A stretch of 48,505 bases of DNA from Blautia sp. (GTDB lineage: Bacteria > Bacillota > Clostridia > Lachnospirales > Lachnospiraceae), in the NCBI GenBank assembly GCA_021772055.1, contig JAETNR010000035.1, positions 1 through 48,505 on the forward strand, written 5' to 3'. The notes beneath the pieces were generated by a model, which saw only the letters and a list, made by a program, of their open reading frames with translations, did no database searches and was not told the DNA's origin. Positions 17,296 through 27,325 of this stretch are shown here, piece after piece (the first letter of the stretch is position 1; every line of letters begins with the position of its first letter). The position numbers and the translations under genes were made by a program.

Positions 17296-19419
17296 TCAAC
17301 CTTTCATGTCCGAATTTACATGGAACATTTCCTGCAACACTTCCCATGTATACTCAGGAACCAATTCCCTACACTCTTTTACCTTCCCTTCTTCCAGCAA
17401 TTTGCGTACGCGTGATGCACTAATCGCTTCATTCTTATACTCCCTCCTTGGAATCTCCTCCACTTCTATTCCATACTCCAACAAAATCATTTTCATCTGT
17501 TCATTATACTGTCTTGTAACATTATCATAAGGCTCCTCCCCTACAAAACGCCGCTTGATATGCAGCATTGGTGCTACATATCGACCGAAAATTTCCAGAT
17601 CAATACTTGCATTTATTATTGCCTCCTGCTGCTCCTCCTTTTCAAAATAAATCGGCATAGTTTTTGCAGATAGTATAAATGTCCCACTAGGCACTACTTG
17701 TACATTCCCAAGATGTTTAACCCCTTCCTTCACCATATTAAAACGTCTCTGAAATGAAAACATTGATTGATCCTCCTGCACCACAAACAAATACAATCTG
17801 TCCACCTGCAATGCAGCATATTCTGCAAGATACTGATGACCTAATGTAAAAGGATTGCAATTCATCACAATTGCGCCAATCTGCATTTCCTCATCTGTAT
17901 CATAAATTCTTATTTCATTTATGTAAGAATATATGATTTCTTTCTGTTCCTCCGATAAGACTTGTCCTTTTTGTAAATATTCCCATCCCTCCGATACTGG
18001 AAGAATATTCTTTTCCTCTATTTTCTGCTTCAGATACTCATGGTAAATAAAATCTGATAATGCACTTATTCCTGCAGCATTTAAATGAAGAGTCTCATTT
18101 CCTTCATACCATGTTGGTCTTCCCTTTTGATTATATAACTCTAAAACATCAAGATGATTTATCGTCTTATCAACCTCACTTACGCAATAATCACCTGAAT
18201 CAACAAATAATACAATATCCTGTTTTCTTATTGGCAAATACTTTATTCCCTGATATCTGTCAAAATGGGTTCGATCAATTACACAGCCAATTACCGTATA
18301 ACCTTTTTCTTCTACTTTCTTTTGCAATTTTGCTACTAAAGTTTTTTCCATTTTTACAAAAAATCCCCTTACAATACATGGGCCAATCAAATATATCTTT
18401 TTTTCATGTAAAACTTCACTTACATAATATCCTGATAAATCCCCATAATTTATATACTTTCTTCCCTTTTTATTATCAACTATTCCCTTGTTATGCACAT
18501 ATTCAAATATCTCTTTACCATATATTTCTTCTGTTAACTCTCTTGCATACTCAGACATATCATCATATTTCGTCATATACTGGGAAAAAAGAGCATTATT
18601 CCTGGCACTTGCAAGCTCTATTGGGGTTTTTTCTATAATTTTTCTATCCTCCGGTATCACTACTTCACAAATGCTGATTCCCTTTCGTTCTAATCCATCT
18701 ACTATTTTTATCTTCGTCTCTACCGTATTTTTACGAATTATAAAACCTAAAAACTCAAAAGCCCCACCTATGTATTCATATTTCCCCAATTGATATTCTT
18801 TTTCTTCCCGTACATTGCCAACCCCCTCTGCATATATATAAAACTTTTCATACTCAGGATATTCTAAAAAGCCTTCATAGGACGGAATGCCAAACCATTC
18901 CCATTTCTCCCCTATAACACATACAGGTAATTCTTTTTTTCGACACAACTGGTAAATTCGATATGCATATTCGTTACAATCCATAATGCAGACCGACCTT
19001 ACCTGAGGATATATTTCTTGTATAAATAGTGCATCATGAATATGATCTTCTATCAATCTTAAGTATTTTTCATAATTCATATAATCTTTCACATCATCAT
19101 ATACAAATCCTAAGATACCCCCTCCCAATCCACAAACAGGCACCAACGCCCGTGGTTCCTCTTCAAAAAAAGTTTTGCTTCTCCCCAAAAGTTCTCAGTA
19201 ATAACAAATGTTCTCTTAATAATATATTTGTCTTCCTCTTGATACTGCAGCACATACGGATAAATAATAGTGCCAACCACATCATTTTTTCCGGCTATTA
19301 CAACTATTACCTGAGTAGTTCCATTCTTCCAAAAAAAAATTCAGTAAATCCCTTCTTGATATTTGTGCCATCTCCTCCTCTGTAATCACAAACACTTCCT
19401 TATCACAAAATCTTATCAT
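17296..19419 (-). pseudogene. Citrate-lyase-ligase-like nucleotidyltransferase fused to the shared N-terminal module, with two homopolymer frameshifts
   Basis: The C-terminal about 200 residues are CitC-like: GAIVMNCNPFTLGHQYL with the HxGH-type nucleotidylyl motif, FVVQEDQSMFSFQRR, and ISASRVRKLLEEG. The middle has IYLIGPCIVRG and an SGNH-like LHLNAAG. The N-terminus (MIRFCDKEVFVITEEEMAQISRRDLL) matches the sulfotransferase-like family. An A9 run (19333-19341) and an A7 run (19165-19171) shift the frame in opposite senses. T8 on the coding strand in both places would give one continuous 707-residue protein. As written, an open frame exists from 19188. Real mutation or sequencing error cannot be separated here. 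Substrate unknown. Confidence 0.75.
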
Positions 19420-19521
19420 TGTCTTTCATCCTCTATCCCTCAGATTCGATATTTCAGTAACAAACAAATCTCAAACTTACCCGCTTTTTAACATTAGTTT
19501 TGAGAACTTCCTTTATCTTAA

Positions 19522-20688
19522 TTATTCTCGTTTCACTGCTTCAAATATTATTTCTCCAATATTTGTACCTTTAGCAAGGTACTGCTTTCGCGGAACTTCC
19601 TCAATGAATCTTCCAACATCCGTTTCCGTTTCCCAAAAAAGCCGCACTCCAGCAGCCATAGCGTTTTTTATTTTTTTTTCTTTCAATGGATTTAAAATTT
19701 TCAGCCGTTCTTCCTTCGTGGGCATATTCGGTTTTATCCACAGCAACGCTCCATCCCGTTTTCTAATTTTTAACAAATAATTTTCTCTGCGCATAGCACA
19801 GTAATAATAGTCATTATCTTTACATAATCCGTCATATTTTGACCAACCCTTCAAATGTCCCATATCATAATATAAAAAATCATTCGGATAATCATGATAA
19901 CTCTCTACATTACCTGTGGGTATATCCAAAATCTTAATCTCGTTTCCAAGTAACGGCAATATTATCAGTTTGCTTCCAACATATATCAATTTACCATATA
20001 CAAATTTTCCATTACAATATTCTGCATCCAACATTTCTATTTTAACTAATTTTTGTTTATAAATATTCCAGCTATAAATAATACCAAAACCATTTAATAT
20101 ATAGATATTTCCATCCACAATAACAGCATCTAAACAATTCTCGACTTTTTCCTTTAATTCAAAAGTCTGTGCTTTCCCACTTGTTAAATCATAACATCCC
20201 ATTACATTGACACCACCAGCCAGCAACCATACTTTATTACCTCCTCTGCATGCGCACTGCCATTCTGTTATTCTATCAAAGCAATCTGCTGTTTGTAAAA
20301 TCTTATTATTTATGGTATCCATGATAAATATTTTATTTTCATATTTGGGAAAAATATAAAAATATGAATCATACTGTTCAAACGCAACAAAATTCCCCCA
20401 GCCACGATATGCACACTGCAATGGAATATACCGACATTGAGATTTTTCCAGATCAAATATGGTTATGCCTTCTCCCGATGTTTCCAAGGCATACAACTTA
20501 TCACCAAAGGTTCGGATATCACATATTGTATTTCCCTCTTTTACAATAAAATTTTCCATAGCCGTACAATAAGAAACATCTCCATTATCTGGATTCATTT
20601 TAGCCAACAATCCATTCTGTGTTTCCACAAAAAATAACTCCCCATTAACCATTGTACAATTTGAAAACATTAATATTTCTTCCTGCAT
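19522..20688 (-). CDS. Cytoplasmic beta-propeller-like repeat protein of unknown function
   Basis: This 388-residue product is built of repeated short beta-rich units of the type 'G.lyfv......l..ld...g....c' (MVNGELFFVETQNGLLAKMNPDNGDV, FGDKLYALETSGEGITIFDLEK, DGNIYILNGFGIIYSWNIYK), like PQQ/WD-type propellers. I see no signal peptide or membrane segment, so it is probably cytoplasmic. The start at 20688 follows AAGG with five bases spacing. An upstream ATG at 20727 would add 13 basic residues but has no good ribosome binding site. It may be an assembly or binding partner of the glycan enzymes; function is not known. Confidence 0.65.
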   Translation of the reverse strand: MQEEILMFSNCTMVNGELFFVETQNGLLAKMNPDNGDVSYCTAMENFIVKEGNTICDIRTFGDKLYALETSGEGITIFDLEKSQCRYIPLQCAYRGWGNFVAFEQYDSYFYIFPKYENKIFIMDTINNKILQTADCFDRITEWQCACRGGNKVWLLAGGVNVMGCYDLTSGKAQTFELKEKVENCLDAVIVDGNIYILNGFGIIYSWNIYKQKLVKIEMLDAEYCNGKFVYGKLIYVGSKLIILPLLGNEIKILDIPTGNVESYHDYPNDFLYYDMGHLKGWSKYDGLCKDNDYYYCAMRRENYLLKIRKRDGALLWIKPNMPTKEERLKILNPLKEKKIKNAMAAGVRLFWETETDVGRFIEEVPRKQYLAKGTNIGEIIFEAVKRE

Positions 20689-20817
20689 CTTTACCTTATC
20701 CCTTTTCCTAAATGGAACATTGAACATATCATAAAATGTGCATTTCCTTTTTCTCCAGCAGCCCGCTAATCTATTGCTTGTCAGATTCTACTTTTTCTGC
20801 CTGTTAACCTATTAAAT

Positions 20818-21062
20818 TCATCCTACTTCTTCCTCTCGTTTATTTACACATCCAATTAAGCTGATCAAATATCCAAAAACACAACGGTGTCCATGTGCTT
20901 TATCATTATCTTTCAATGCATATAAATCACTGATAATCCCCCAATTCCAATCCCTTTTTAAATGCTGGGATATACTCTTTATAAATCCGAATATAAGAAT
21001 CTATGTTCCATTTCGATATTCCTGTTATATCCGTCTAATATGTCAACGCTTCCTCATCCAGA
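20818..21062 (-). pseudogene. Short decayed coding remnant
   Basis: The roughly 400 bases between the propeller gene and the next methyltransferase hold no intact gene. On the minus strand, protein-like stretches such as WNIDSYIRIYKEYIPAFKKGLELG and, after a frame change at a GGGGG run, ISDLYALKDNDKAHGHRCVFGYLISLIG end at a TGA (20818). An in-frame TAG lies upstream. It looks like the 3' end of a lost gene; the family is not recognised. Confidence 0.35.
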
Positions 21063-21089
21063 AACCTTTTTTCATCTATTTTTTACACC

Positions 21090-21887
21090 TCAGTCCACAG
21101 CTTTCATAATAAATAACGGTCTATTAAGAAATTCTCCCAGCAAGTCATCTCTCACACGATTTTCTGTATTCTCATCCTCATACACAATTACATCCCCTCT
21201 CCGTACCGGCACTCCGATTTTTACAATATTAAAGTTCCCCTTCGTTCCCTGACCGACGAATTGCTTCATTTCATCTTTCAAACCATTTGGAAATAAAGGT
21301 TTTTCCCTGTTTCCACACCAATTAAATCCCATCTGAAAAACAAGCCATGTCGATACTTTTGAAAGTGAATTAATACAAGTAAGCATTTTTTTCTTAGCAA
21401 CATTAATATCAGAGGCTTCCCCATAATCATCTCCAAAATGATGAACTACATTTAAGCAAAATGCTATATCATACTTCTTTTGGGATACTGAAAATTTTTC
21501 AGAAGAAACTTTCTTCAATGAGCTCTCTTCTGAAAAAAGATAATACTTAGGACATACATTCAAATTTTGTATTTTCAAAACCTCTGCCGCCAGCTTTACA
21601 AAATCTGCATGTATCTGATTTCCTTCATAATAATCAACAGATTCCGCTCCCCTTTCTATTGCCTCAAAAGAAAAATAACCTGTGTTACCACCAATATCCA
21701 AAAGCTTTTTATCGGTAATATCCAATACCCGGCTGATATATTCCATCCTTTCCTGTTCCCATTTGGTTGCCACAGCTATGTCAGGAAAAATTTTTCTTAA
21801 ACTTCTGGGGAGTGATTGATACTGTGAATGTTTACTATTTTTCTCGTATAAATGTTTTAAACAAACTAACTTTTCATCTCTATCCAT
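21090..21887 (-). CDS. Class I SAM-dependent methyltransferase
   Basis: This 265-aa protein has motif I LLDIGGNTGYFSFEA near residues 63-77, an acidic residue after the second strand (DYYEGN) and CLNVVHHFGDDYGEA as motif IV. The C-terminal part contains MGFNWCGNREKPLFP. Likely a small-molecule or sugar O- or N-methyltransferase. It starts 11 bases after the ATP-grasp gene stop, with AAGG upstream, so the two genes are probably cotranscribed and could act on the same compound. The acceptor is unknown. Confidence 0.8.
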   Translation of the reverse strand: MDRDEKLVCLKHLYEKNSKHSQYQSLPRSLRKIFPDIAVATKWEQERMEYISRVLDITDKKLLDIGGNTGYFSFEAIERGAESVDYYEGNQIHADFVKLAAEVLKIQNLNVCPKYYLFSEESSLKKVSSEKFSVSQKKYDIAFCLNVVHHFGDDYGEASDINVAKKKMLTCINSLSKVSTWLVFQMGFNWCGNREKPLFPNGLKDEMKQFVGQGTKGNFNIVKIGVPVRRGDVIVYEDENTENRVRDDLLGEFLNRPLFIMKAVD

Positions 21888-21897
21888 TATCGCAACC

Positions 21898-23007
21898 TTA
21901 AAGTTCCTCTATAAAAAGCGGCATTGTGTCTGCCTGCCAATAAATATCATATGGTTCAAAATCCTCCACATGTATATTGGAGGACAACATGACAGGGGCT
22001 TTTCCTTCTTTATATGTCTCTGCAATGCCACCTTTCCAATAATATTTGGCACTGTAATCAACCATAACTGGTTTTTCCGGTTCTTCTACCAGTCCATAGT
22101 CTGCTAAAAAGTAAATAAATAAATTCTCTCCTGCATTTACAAATAATTGTGAAGGACCCCAAAACCTAGGATTTGCTTCTATCATATAATATCTTCCATT
22201 GCTTTTACGCACTTCTATCATAATCAGTCCTATAAAACCCTTTTGTTTTAACATCATCTCATATTTTGCACTGATATCTGTTAAATGTATTTCTGAAAAC
22301 TCTGCTGCTAAAATAGATTTCCCCCCTGGCTGCTGCATTAAATTTTTTTGAGAAAGCTTTTTTATCTCACCATTTTTTCTAAAATAATATAACAAATAAA
22401 AGCTCTCTCCTTCTAAAAATTTTTGAATATAATACTCATCCTCTCTGTTTTCTGCAAGAAAAGCATTTAGTTCCTGCTGATTTCTAATAATAGCTGGTGA
22501 TGCATTATACCCTCGCCCACATACAATGGACTGATAGGCCTTTGGCTTTATAACCACCGGAAACCTCCCCAATACATCCTCCCTGCTAATTTCTTCCGGC
22601 ACATCAATCCCCTCCTGCTTACATAATTTACAGAAACTATATTTATCAGATATTTCTTCATATAATGCCTTTGATATAAGGGGAATTTCACAACCTATCT
22701 CTTCAAATATTTCACGTTCTAATAACAAAAAACGATTTAAAGCCTCTGTACTTGGGGCAATGAATAATTTTTCTGTATTGAATAGATCTTTTATATATCT
22801 AAAACACTCCAATATCTCACCCAATTCTAAAGCTTCATTTTGCCTAATCCATATAACATTTTTTCTATAAACAGTCTTAAAAATTATATCCTTCTCGCTT
22901 TTAGCCACAATAACAAATGAAACATAATTAATGCAAAGGGTTCGTAAAAATGTTATTACTGCTCTCGGATTATAGCCCGAAAAAACTACTACCACTTTAT
23001 TTTCCAT
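21898..23007 (-). CDS. ATP-grasp family ligase
   Basis: This 369-aa protein has an N-terminal pre-ATP-grasp fold (VVVVFSGYNPRAVITFLRTL), the central DKYSFCKLCKQEGIDVPEE region, VVIKPKAYQSIVCGRG as the ATP-binding loop, and the metal-binding end IMIEVRKSNGRYYMIEANPRFWGP. ATP-grasp enzymes form acyl-phosphate intermediates and join a carboxylate to an amine or similar nucleophile. In glycan loci they can attach amino acids or modify carboxylated sugars. The ribosome binding site is AAGGAGA. Neighbouring methyltransferase and glycosyltransferase genes support a tailoring role. Substrates are unknown. Confidence 0.8.
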   Translation of the reverse strand: MENKVVVVFSGYNPRAVITFLRTLCINYVSFVIVAKSEKDIIFKTVYRKNVIWIRQNEALELGEILECFRYIKDLFNTEKLFIAPSTEALNRFLLLEREIFEEIGCEIPLISKALYEEISDKYSFCKLCKQEGIDVPEEISREDVLGRFPVVIKPKAYQSIVCGRGYNASPAIIRNQQELNAFLAENREDEYYIQKFLEGESFYLLYYFRKNGEIKKLSQKNLMQQPGGKSILAAEFSEIHLTDISAKYEMMLKQKGFIGLIMIEVRKSNGRYYMIEANPRFWGPSQLFVNAGENLFIYFLADYGLVEEPEKPVMVDYSAKYYWKGGIAETYKEGKAPVMLSSNIHVEDFEPYDIYWQADTMPLFIEEL

Positions 23008-23043
23008 ATTTTCCCATTCTCCTTAAGAATTTCTCCGGTTAAA

Positions 23044-24303
23044 TCATATGATTTCCGTTACTCCATAAGGATAGATATAATTAATATCCCCGTTCTTTTC
23101 AAATCGTTCCCTAAGTTTGTCCCAATTATGGACATTTACAGCAACAATTATCCCTACACTTTCCATAGGATAAGATATATCCTCCATCCCAATCACTGCT
23201 TTTCCCATAACTTCCTGCTTATCAGGTTTTGATACAATAAAAGCCTCAAAATCCTCATTATTATGAATTAGCTGATTCGCAACCCTTTGCCCATATTTCC
23301 CCGCACCCCATATATATATATGTGTATATTCTTTAATAAACTCTTTCATTGATATCGGATAATAATTTTGCTCATATGTCTGTTTATAAACTTCTTCTAA
23401 CTGGATAAAAAATTTCTCATACTGATTCGCCGTTTTTTTATTACATTGCTGAACAAGTTTCTTCATCTCTCCAGTATTGAAATCATTACATCTGTAAAGA
23501 CTATCTAATAAAATCAGCAACTCCCTATATACAATTGCATAGTGATACTTTCTCTCTGTATACTCATCATATTGCCGCAAAAATTTTATCATCTTAGCGT
23601 TTCCCAAAAGTCTTTTTTCAATATCAGTATTTTGTGTTCTACTCCAACTTCCTTCATGTCTGAAGCGATATATAGACATAATACGTGGTAAAAAGTAAAT
23701 CTTTCCCTTAGTGATAGCATACAATTCATGCGAGTAATCTCCCACACCACTCTGCATAAACCAGTCTGCCACATTAAATACATCCTTCCTATACATAGTC
23801 GATGCTGTCGGAAAATCACCATGATATTGAATGATAATCTCTTCCTCTGATAAATATCTCTCCTCAATATATGGATGCAGCGGATAAATTGTCATATCTC
23901 CATAGTCAACACATACTGCATCATGACAAGTAACCACACACTCTGGATGACTTTCCATATAATCTGCCTGTAACTGTAATTTATTTATATCAATCCAAAA
24001 ATCATCCCCCTCACATAATGCTATATACTTTCCCTTACACACCGGATATACATAAGTTTTTGTTATTCCAATACTCCCTTTATTGTACTGATTTTCTTTT
24101 TGGTATATCCCATGTATTTTATCCGGATATTTCGCTTCATACTCCCTGACAATCTCCGCCGTCCGATCCGTTGATGCATCGTCATGAATAATAATTTCAT
24201 ATTCAAAACTGGTCTTCTGTGATAAAAACCCCTCAATTGCATCTCTAATGTATTTCTCATGATTATATGTAATACACGCTATAGATACTAATGGATTATT
24301 CAT
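23044..24303 (-). CDS. Family 2 glycosyltransferase with C-terminal Rossmann-like domain
   Basis: This 419-aa protein begins with a GT-A fold: VSIACITYNHEKYIRDAIEGFLSQ, then IHDDASTDRT and the metal-binding region CEGDDFW. The C-terminal about 100 residues (YIWGAGKYGQRVANQLIHN, GIIVAVNVHNWDKL) form the small Rossmann-like module found on many proteins here. The start at 24303 follows AAGGAGA by eight bases; the longer upstream reading frame lacks support. It adds an unknown sugar to the glycan on the cytoplasmic side. Confidence 0.85.
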   Translation of the reverse strand: MNNPLVSIACITYNHEKYIRDAIEGFLSQKTSFEYEIIIHDDASTDRTAEIVREYEAKYPDKIHGIYQKENQYNKGSIGITKTYVYPVCKGKYIALCEGDDFWIDINKLQLQADYMESHPECVVTCHDAVCVDYGDMTIYPLHPYIEERYLSEEEIIIQYHGDFPTASTMYRKDVFNVADWFMQSGVGDYSHELYAITKGKIYFLPRIMSIYRFRHEGSWSRTQNTDIEKRLLGNAKMIKFLRQYDEYTERKYHYAIVYRELLILLDSLYRCNDFNTGEMKKLVQQCNKKTANQYEKFFIQLEEVYKQTYEQNYYPISMKEFIKEYTHIYIWGAGKYGQRVANQLIHNNEDFEAFIVSKPDKQEVMGKAVIGMEDISYPMESVGIIVAVNVHNWDKLRERFEKNGDINYIYPYGVTEII

Positions 24304-24430
24304 TCCAGTATTCTCCTTACCGATAAAACCTATACTACTTATATTTACCTGTGCCAGATACTGACCCTCCCTATCATTCCATAATTCCACACAATGCACA
24401 GAGAATGATATTGTCAATATTCTCTTCCAT

Positions 24431-25549
24431 TTAACCTTTTTTACCAGCTTTCTTTATCAGTTCCACGATATTATGTGCATTTTCCATCTCTAATTCTTCA
24501 TAAATAGGAATAACTAAAACTTCGTTTGCCAGTTTTCTCGCATTTCCGAGTTCCGCATTTTTATATTTATTCTTAAAACAAACCTGATCAGATGTCAAAG
24601 GATAAAAATATTTCCTTGCGTAAATATTATTTTCTCTAAGAAAACTATATATTTCATTCCTTGTTCTACCATATGTTTCTTCAATCAAAATGGGAAAATA
24701 TGCATAATTTCTTGTTGCTTCCTTCTTCTCATCAAATAGCCTTATCCCTTGCATATAAGAAAATTCATTTCTATAATATTCATATTTTATCTTTCTATTT
24801 GCAAAAGCTTTTTCTATATGATTTAAATTACACAAACCCATGATAGCCGCAAATTCATTCATCTTTGCATTTGCCCCAACTTCAGTAACTATTTCCTCTC
24901 CACGAATACCAAAATTTTTCAGATTATAGAGCTTCTCATAAATCCTATGCTCTGAAAATGCAACCGCGCCTCCTTCAATCGTATTGTACACCTTTGTTGC
25001 ATGGAAGCTGAATACAGAAGCATCCCCGTAACTTCCTATACCATGTCCTTTATACTTCACGCCAAAAGCATGCGCTGCATCATAAATAACTCTAAGGCCA
25101 TACTTGTCTGCTATTTCTTGTATGGCTTCTATGTTACAGACATTGCCGTATACATGTACAGGGACAATTGCTGCCGTACGTTCCGTTATCAACTCTTCAA
25201 TTTTATTTTCATCCATTGTTCCGTCATCCGGTTTTACATCGCAAAATACCGGTTGTAAACGATTCCGCACAATCGCATGTGTAGTCGAAACAAACGTAAA
25301 CGGAGTGGTAATAACCTCTGCACCTTCTGGAAAATCAAACGCCTGAATTGCCAGTTCTAATGCCATATGCCCATTTACCATAAGCGAAAGTTCCATTACG
25401 CCCATATACTCACGCAGCTTTTCTTCCAGTTCCCGATGATACCTTCCCATATTCGTCAGCCAATGGCTTTCCCACAACGGTTTAATTGCCTCAATATATT
25501 CTTCATATGGCGGCATACTTGAACGTGTCACCAATATCTTATCATCCAT
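24431..25549 (-). CDS. DegT/DnrJ/EryC1/StrS-type PLP-dependent aminotransferase
   Basis: This 372-aa sugar aminotransferase family protein has TTPFTFVSTTHAIVRNRLQPVFCDV, IYDAAHAFGVKYKG and the PLP lysine region VFSFHATKVYNTIEGG. All are standard for enzymes that turn a keto-sugar nucleotide into an amino sugar. This predicts an amino sugar in the glycan, possibly an acceptor for the amidating or ATP-grasp enzymes nearby. The start at 25549 (MDDKILVTRSSMPPYEEY) is the usual family N-terminus. Further in-frame starts upstream (25570, 25636) would overlap the preceding gene and are less likely. Confidence 0.85.
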   Translation of the reverse strand: MDDKILVTRSSMPPYEEYIEAIKPLWESHWLTNMGRYHRELEEKLREYMGVMELSLMVNGHMALELAIQAFDFPEGAEVITTPFTFVSTTHAIVRNRLQPVFCDVKPDDGTMDENKIEELITERTAAIVPVHVYGNVCNIEAIQEIADKYGLRVIYDAAHAFGVKYKGHGIGSYGDASVFSFHATKVYNTIEGGAVAFSEHRIYEKLYNLKNFGIRGEEIVTEVGANAKMNEFAAIMGLCNLNHIEKAFANRKIKYEYYRNEFSYMQGIRLFDEKKEATRNYAYFPILIEETYGRTRNEIYSFLRENNIYARKYFYPLTSDQVCFKNKYKNAELGNARKLANEVLVIPIYEELEMENAHNIVELIKKAGKKG

Positions 25550-25593
25550 ACTTCTTTTCTCAATCCTCATCCCATCTGCCCAGAATATATCAT

Positions 25594-26070
25594 CTATATT
25601 TGATACAGCACATCCTCCAACGAAATAATTGGACACTCCATTTTCGCGTTCAATATCTGCTCTATCTCATCAAAAAAAGTAATCGGAGTAACTACCACAG
25701 CGTCTACTTCTTCCAAACATCCATCCGGTGTCACTATCGGGAAATCAGCATATATTTTATCCGCATTTTTATCAATGCCATATACAATCTCCACACTGCT
25801 TTCCTGTAGTTCTTCCACGAAGGTTTCTCCTGCATAATGCATGCCATAAACAGCAATCTTCTTATATCCCTCCCGTTCAAAATAGGAGGCTAAATTCTTT
25901 CCTTCCTGCTTTACCTTTACCCATTGATTCATCATTAGAAATAAAGCCAGGTGCTTATCTGATTTTTCCTGATTTTCCTTTATTGTCCTGCCCAGCATGC
26001 CGCCGACAGCCGATATTCCTGCTGCAGCTCCTCCTATAGCAGATACTATTCCTATCATCCCTTTTTTCAT
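25594..26070 (-). CDS. Membrane-anchored Rossmann-like domain protein
   Basis: This 158-residue protein begins with a glycine-rich hydrophobic stretch (GMIGIVSAIGGAAAGISAVGG) that fits a single membrane anchor. It then has a basic and polar linker and a domain KIAVYGMHYAGETFVEELQ ... VDAVVVTPITFFDEIEQIL ... CPIISLEDVLYQI. The latter is the same small Rossmann-like module fused to the glycosyltransferases here, in stand-alone form. AGGAG lies nine bases before the chosen ATG (26070); ATG at 26076 is an alternative. It has no catalytic motif, so a scaffold or regulatory role at the membrane is possible but unproven. Confidence 0.65.
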   Translation of the reverse strand: MKKGMIGIVSAIGGAAAGISAVGGMLGRTIKENQEKSDKHLALFLMMNQWVKVKQEGKNLASYFEREGYKKIAVYGMHYAGETFVEELQESSVEIVYGIDKNADKIYADFPIVTPDGCLEEVDAVVVTPITFFDEIEQILNAKMECPIISLEDVLYQI

Positions 26071-26108
26071 AGCCATTATCTCCTTCAACAATTATATTTT
26101 TATCCGAC

Positions 26109-27284
26109 TTACTTGCTTACATTATCGATTACATATTGATAGAACCGAATTAATTTTTTTACTGCCACTTCCGGAGCTAATCTCCCAATCCTCTTTCGAG
26201 CCATTCTTCCTACTTTCTGTTTTTGATCCTCATCCATTGATGCTGCTTCATCCATCTTTTCCAGAAGACTATCTGCATCATTGGGTTTACACAAAAGCCC
26301 GCTTATCCCGTCATCAATTAATTGTTCATAACTTACGCCATCCGTTCCAATCGCCACACGTTCAAAATACATTGCCTCTATACAAGCATTTGATAAATTT
26401 TCTACTAATGATGGAAGAATTACAAAATCTGCTTTCTGAATAATAGGATACAGTTTTTCATGAGGCAGTTCTTTTAAATAAACAAACCGCTTATGAAACT
26501 GCCCGGCAGCATTCTGTAAGATATTCACTGCACTTCTGCCATCAATCAATGCATTTTTCCCGCAGCATACCATATCATATTCCGGATGCGTCTTTAAAAA
26601 CTTCTGTATAATCTCAGCAATTACTAATACTCCCTTTTCGGCTATTAATGTTCCAAAGAACAAAACATATTTTTTCCCTTCTAACTTGTCCTTATATACA
26701 CTTTCATCATATACCGTCACATCATTCACAAAAGGAGTCTCTATTACCGATACCCGTCTACCAATGTCGTTTCCAAAATCATCAGCTGTTATTTTACAAG
26801 GCGCAAATACAGCATTACAGCGTCTGGCTGCTAAACGCTCAAAAAAAGCTAATATCCCAACTTGTGACTTATTTATGGTTTGATATGTTGCATAATATAC
26901 CTTCGCATAAGAGGATAAACGCATAACTGCAGGAATTTTCCCATAATAACAGGCAGCTAATCCTTGCAATGATGTAAACTGTATCAAATCAATTTCCCTT
27001 AGCTTTGAAATCTCCTTTATTTTTTTATTAATTGCCTTGCTTGCACTTAATATCTGATATCCTAATGAAACACTTTCTATTGGCATTTCTGTAAGGATAC
27101 AACTTACAATAAATATTTCAACCCCTTCTTTTTTATAATACTTGTTCCTCTTTCCGCATGCGACTATAATCGGGCTATGTCCCAGTTTGGCTAATGCAGT
27201 TGTTACCCGGTGTAAATATATAGGAAAGCCTTCTGTCGCCTTTCCATTTTCAAAGTAGTCGTTTGCAGCAAATAATATTACCAT
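26109..27284 (-). CDS. Family 4 glycosyltransferase
   Basis: This 391-aa GT-B fold protein has an N-terminal acceptor half containing GFPIYLHRVTTALAKLGHSPIIVAC, then a donor half with VLFFGTLIAEKGVLVIAEII, ELPHEKLYPIIQKADFVILPSLVENLSNACIEAM and a VAIGTDGVSYEQLI segment, matching Glycos_transf_1/GT4 retaining enzymes. The start at 27284 (MVILFAANDY) follows AGGA by five bases. The longer frame would run into the asparagine-synthase gene end. The sugar added is unknown. Confidence 0.87.
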   Translation of the reverse strand: MVILFAANDYFENGKATEGFPIYLHRVTTALAKLGHSPIIVACGKRNKYYKKEGVEIFIVSCILTEMPIESVSLGYQILSASKAINKKIKEISKLREIDLIQFTSLQGLAACYYGKIPAVMRLSSYAKVYYATYQTINKSQVGILAFFERLAARRCNAVFAPCKITADDFGNDIGRRVSVIETPFVNDVTVYDESVYKDKLEGKKYVLFFGTLIAEKGVLVIAEIIQKFLKTHPEYDMVCCGKNALIDGRSAVNILQNAAGQFHKRFVYLKELPHEKLYPIIQKADFVILPSLVENLSNACIEAMYFERVAIGTDGVSYEQLIDDGISGLLCKPNDADSLLEKMDEAASMDEDQKQKVGRMARKRIGRLAPEVAVKKLIRFYQYVIDNVSK

Positions 27285-27325
27285 TCCAATCCTTTCTTCA
27301 TTCTTGCTCAGCATACTGCCATTTT

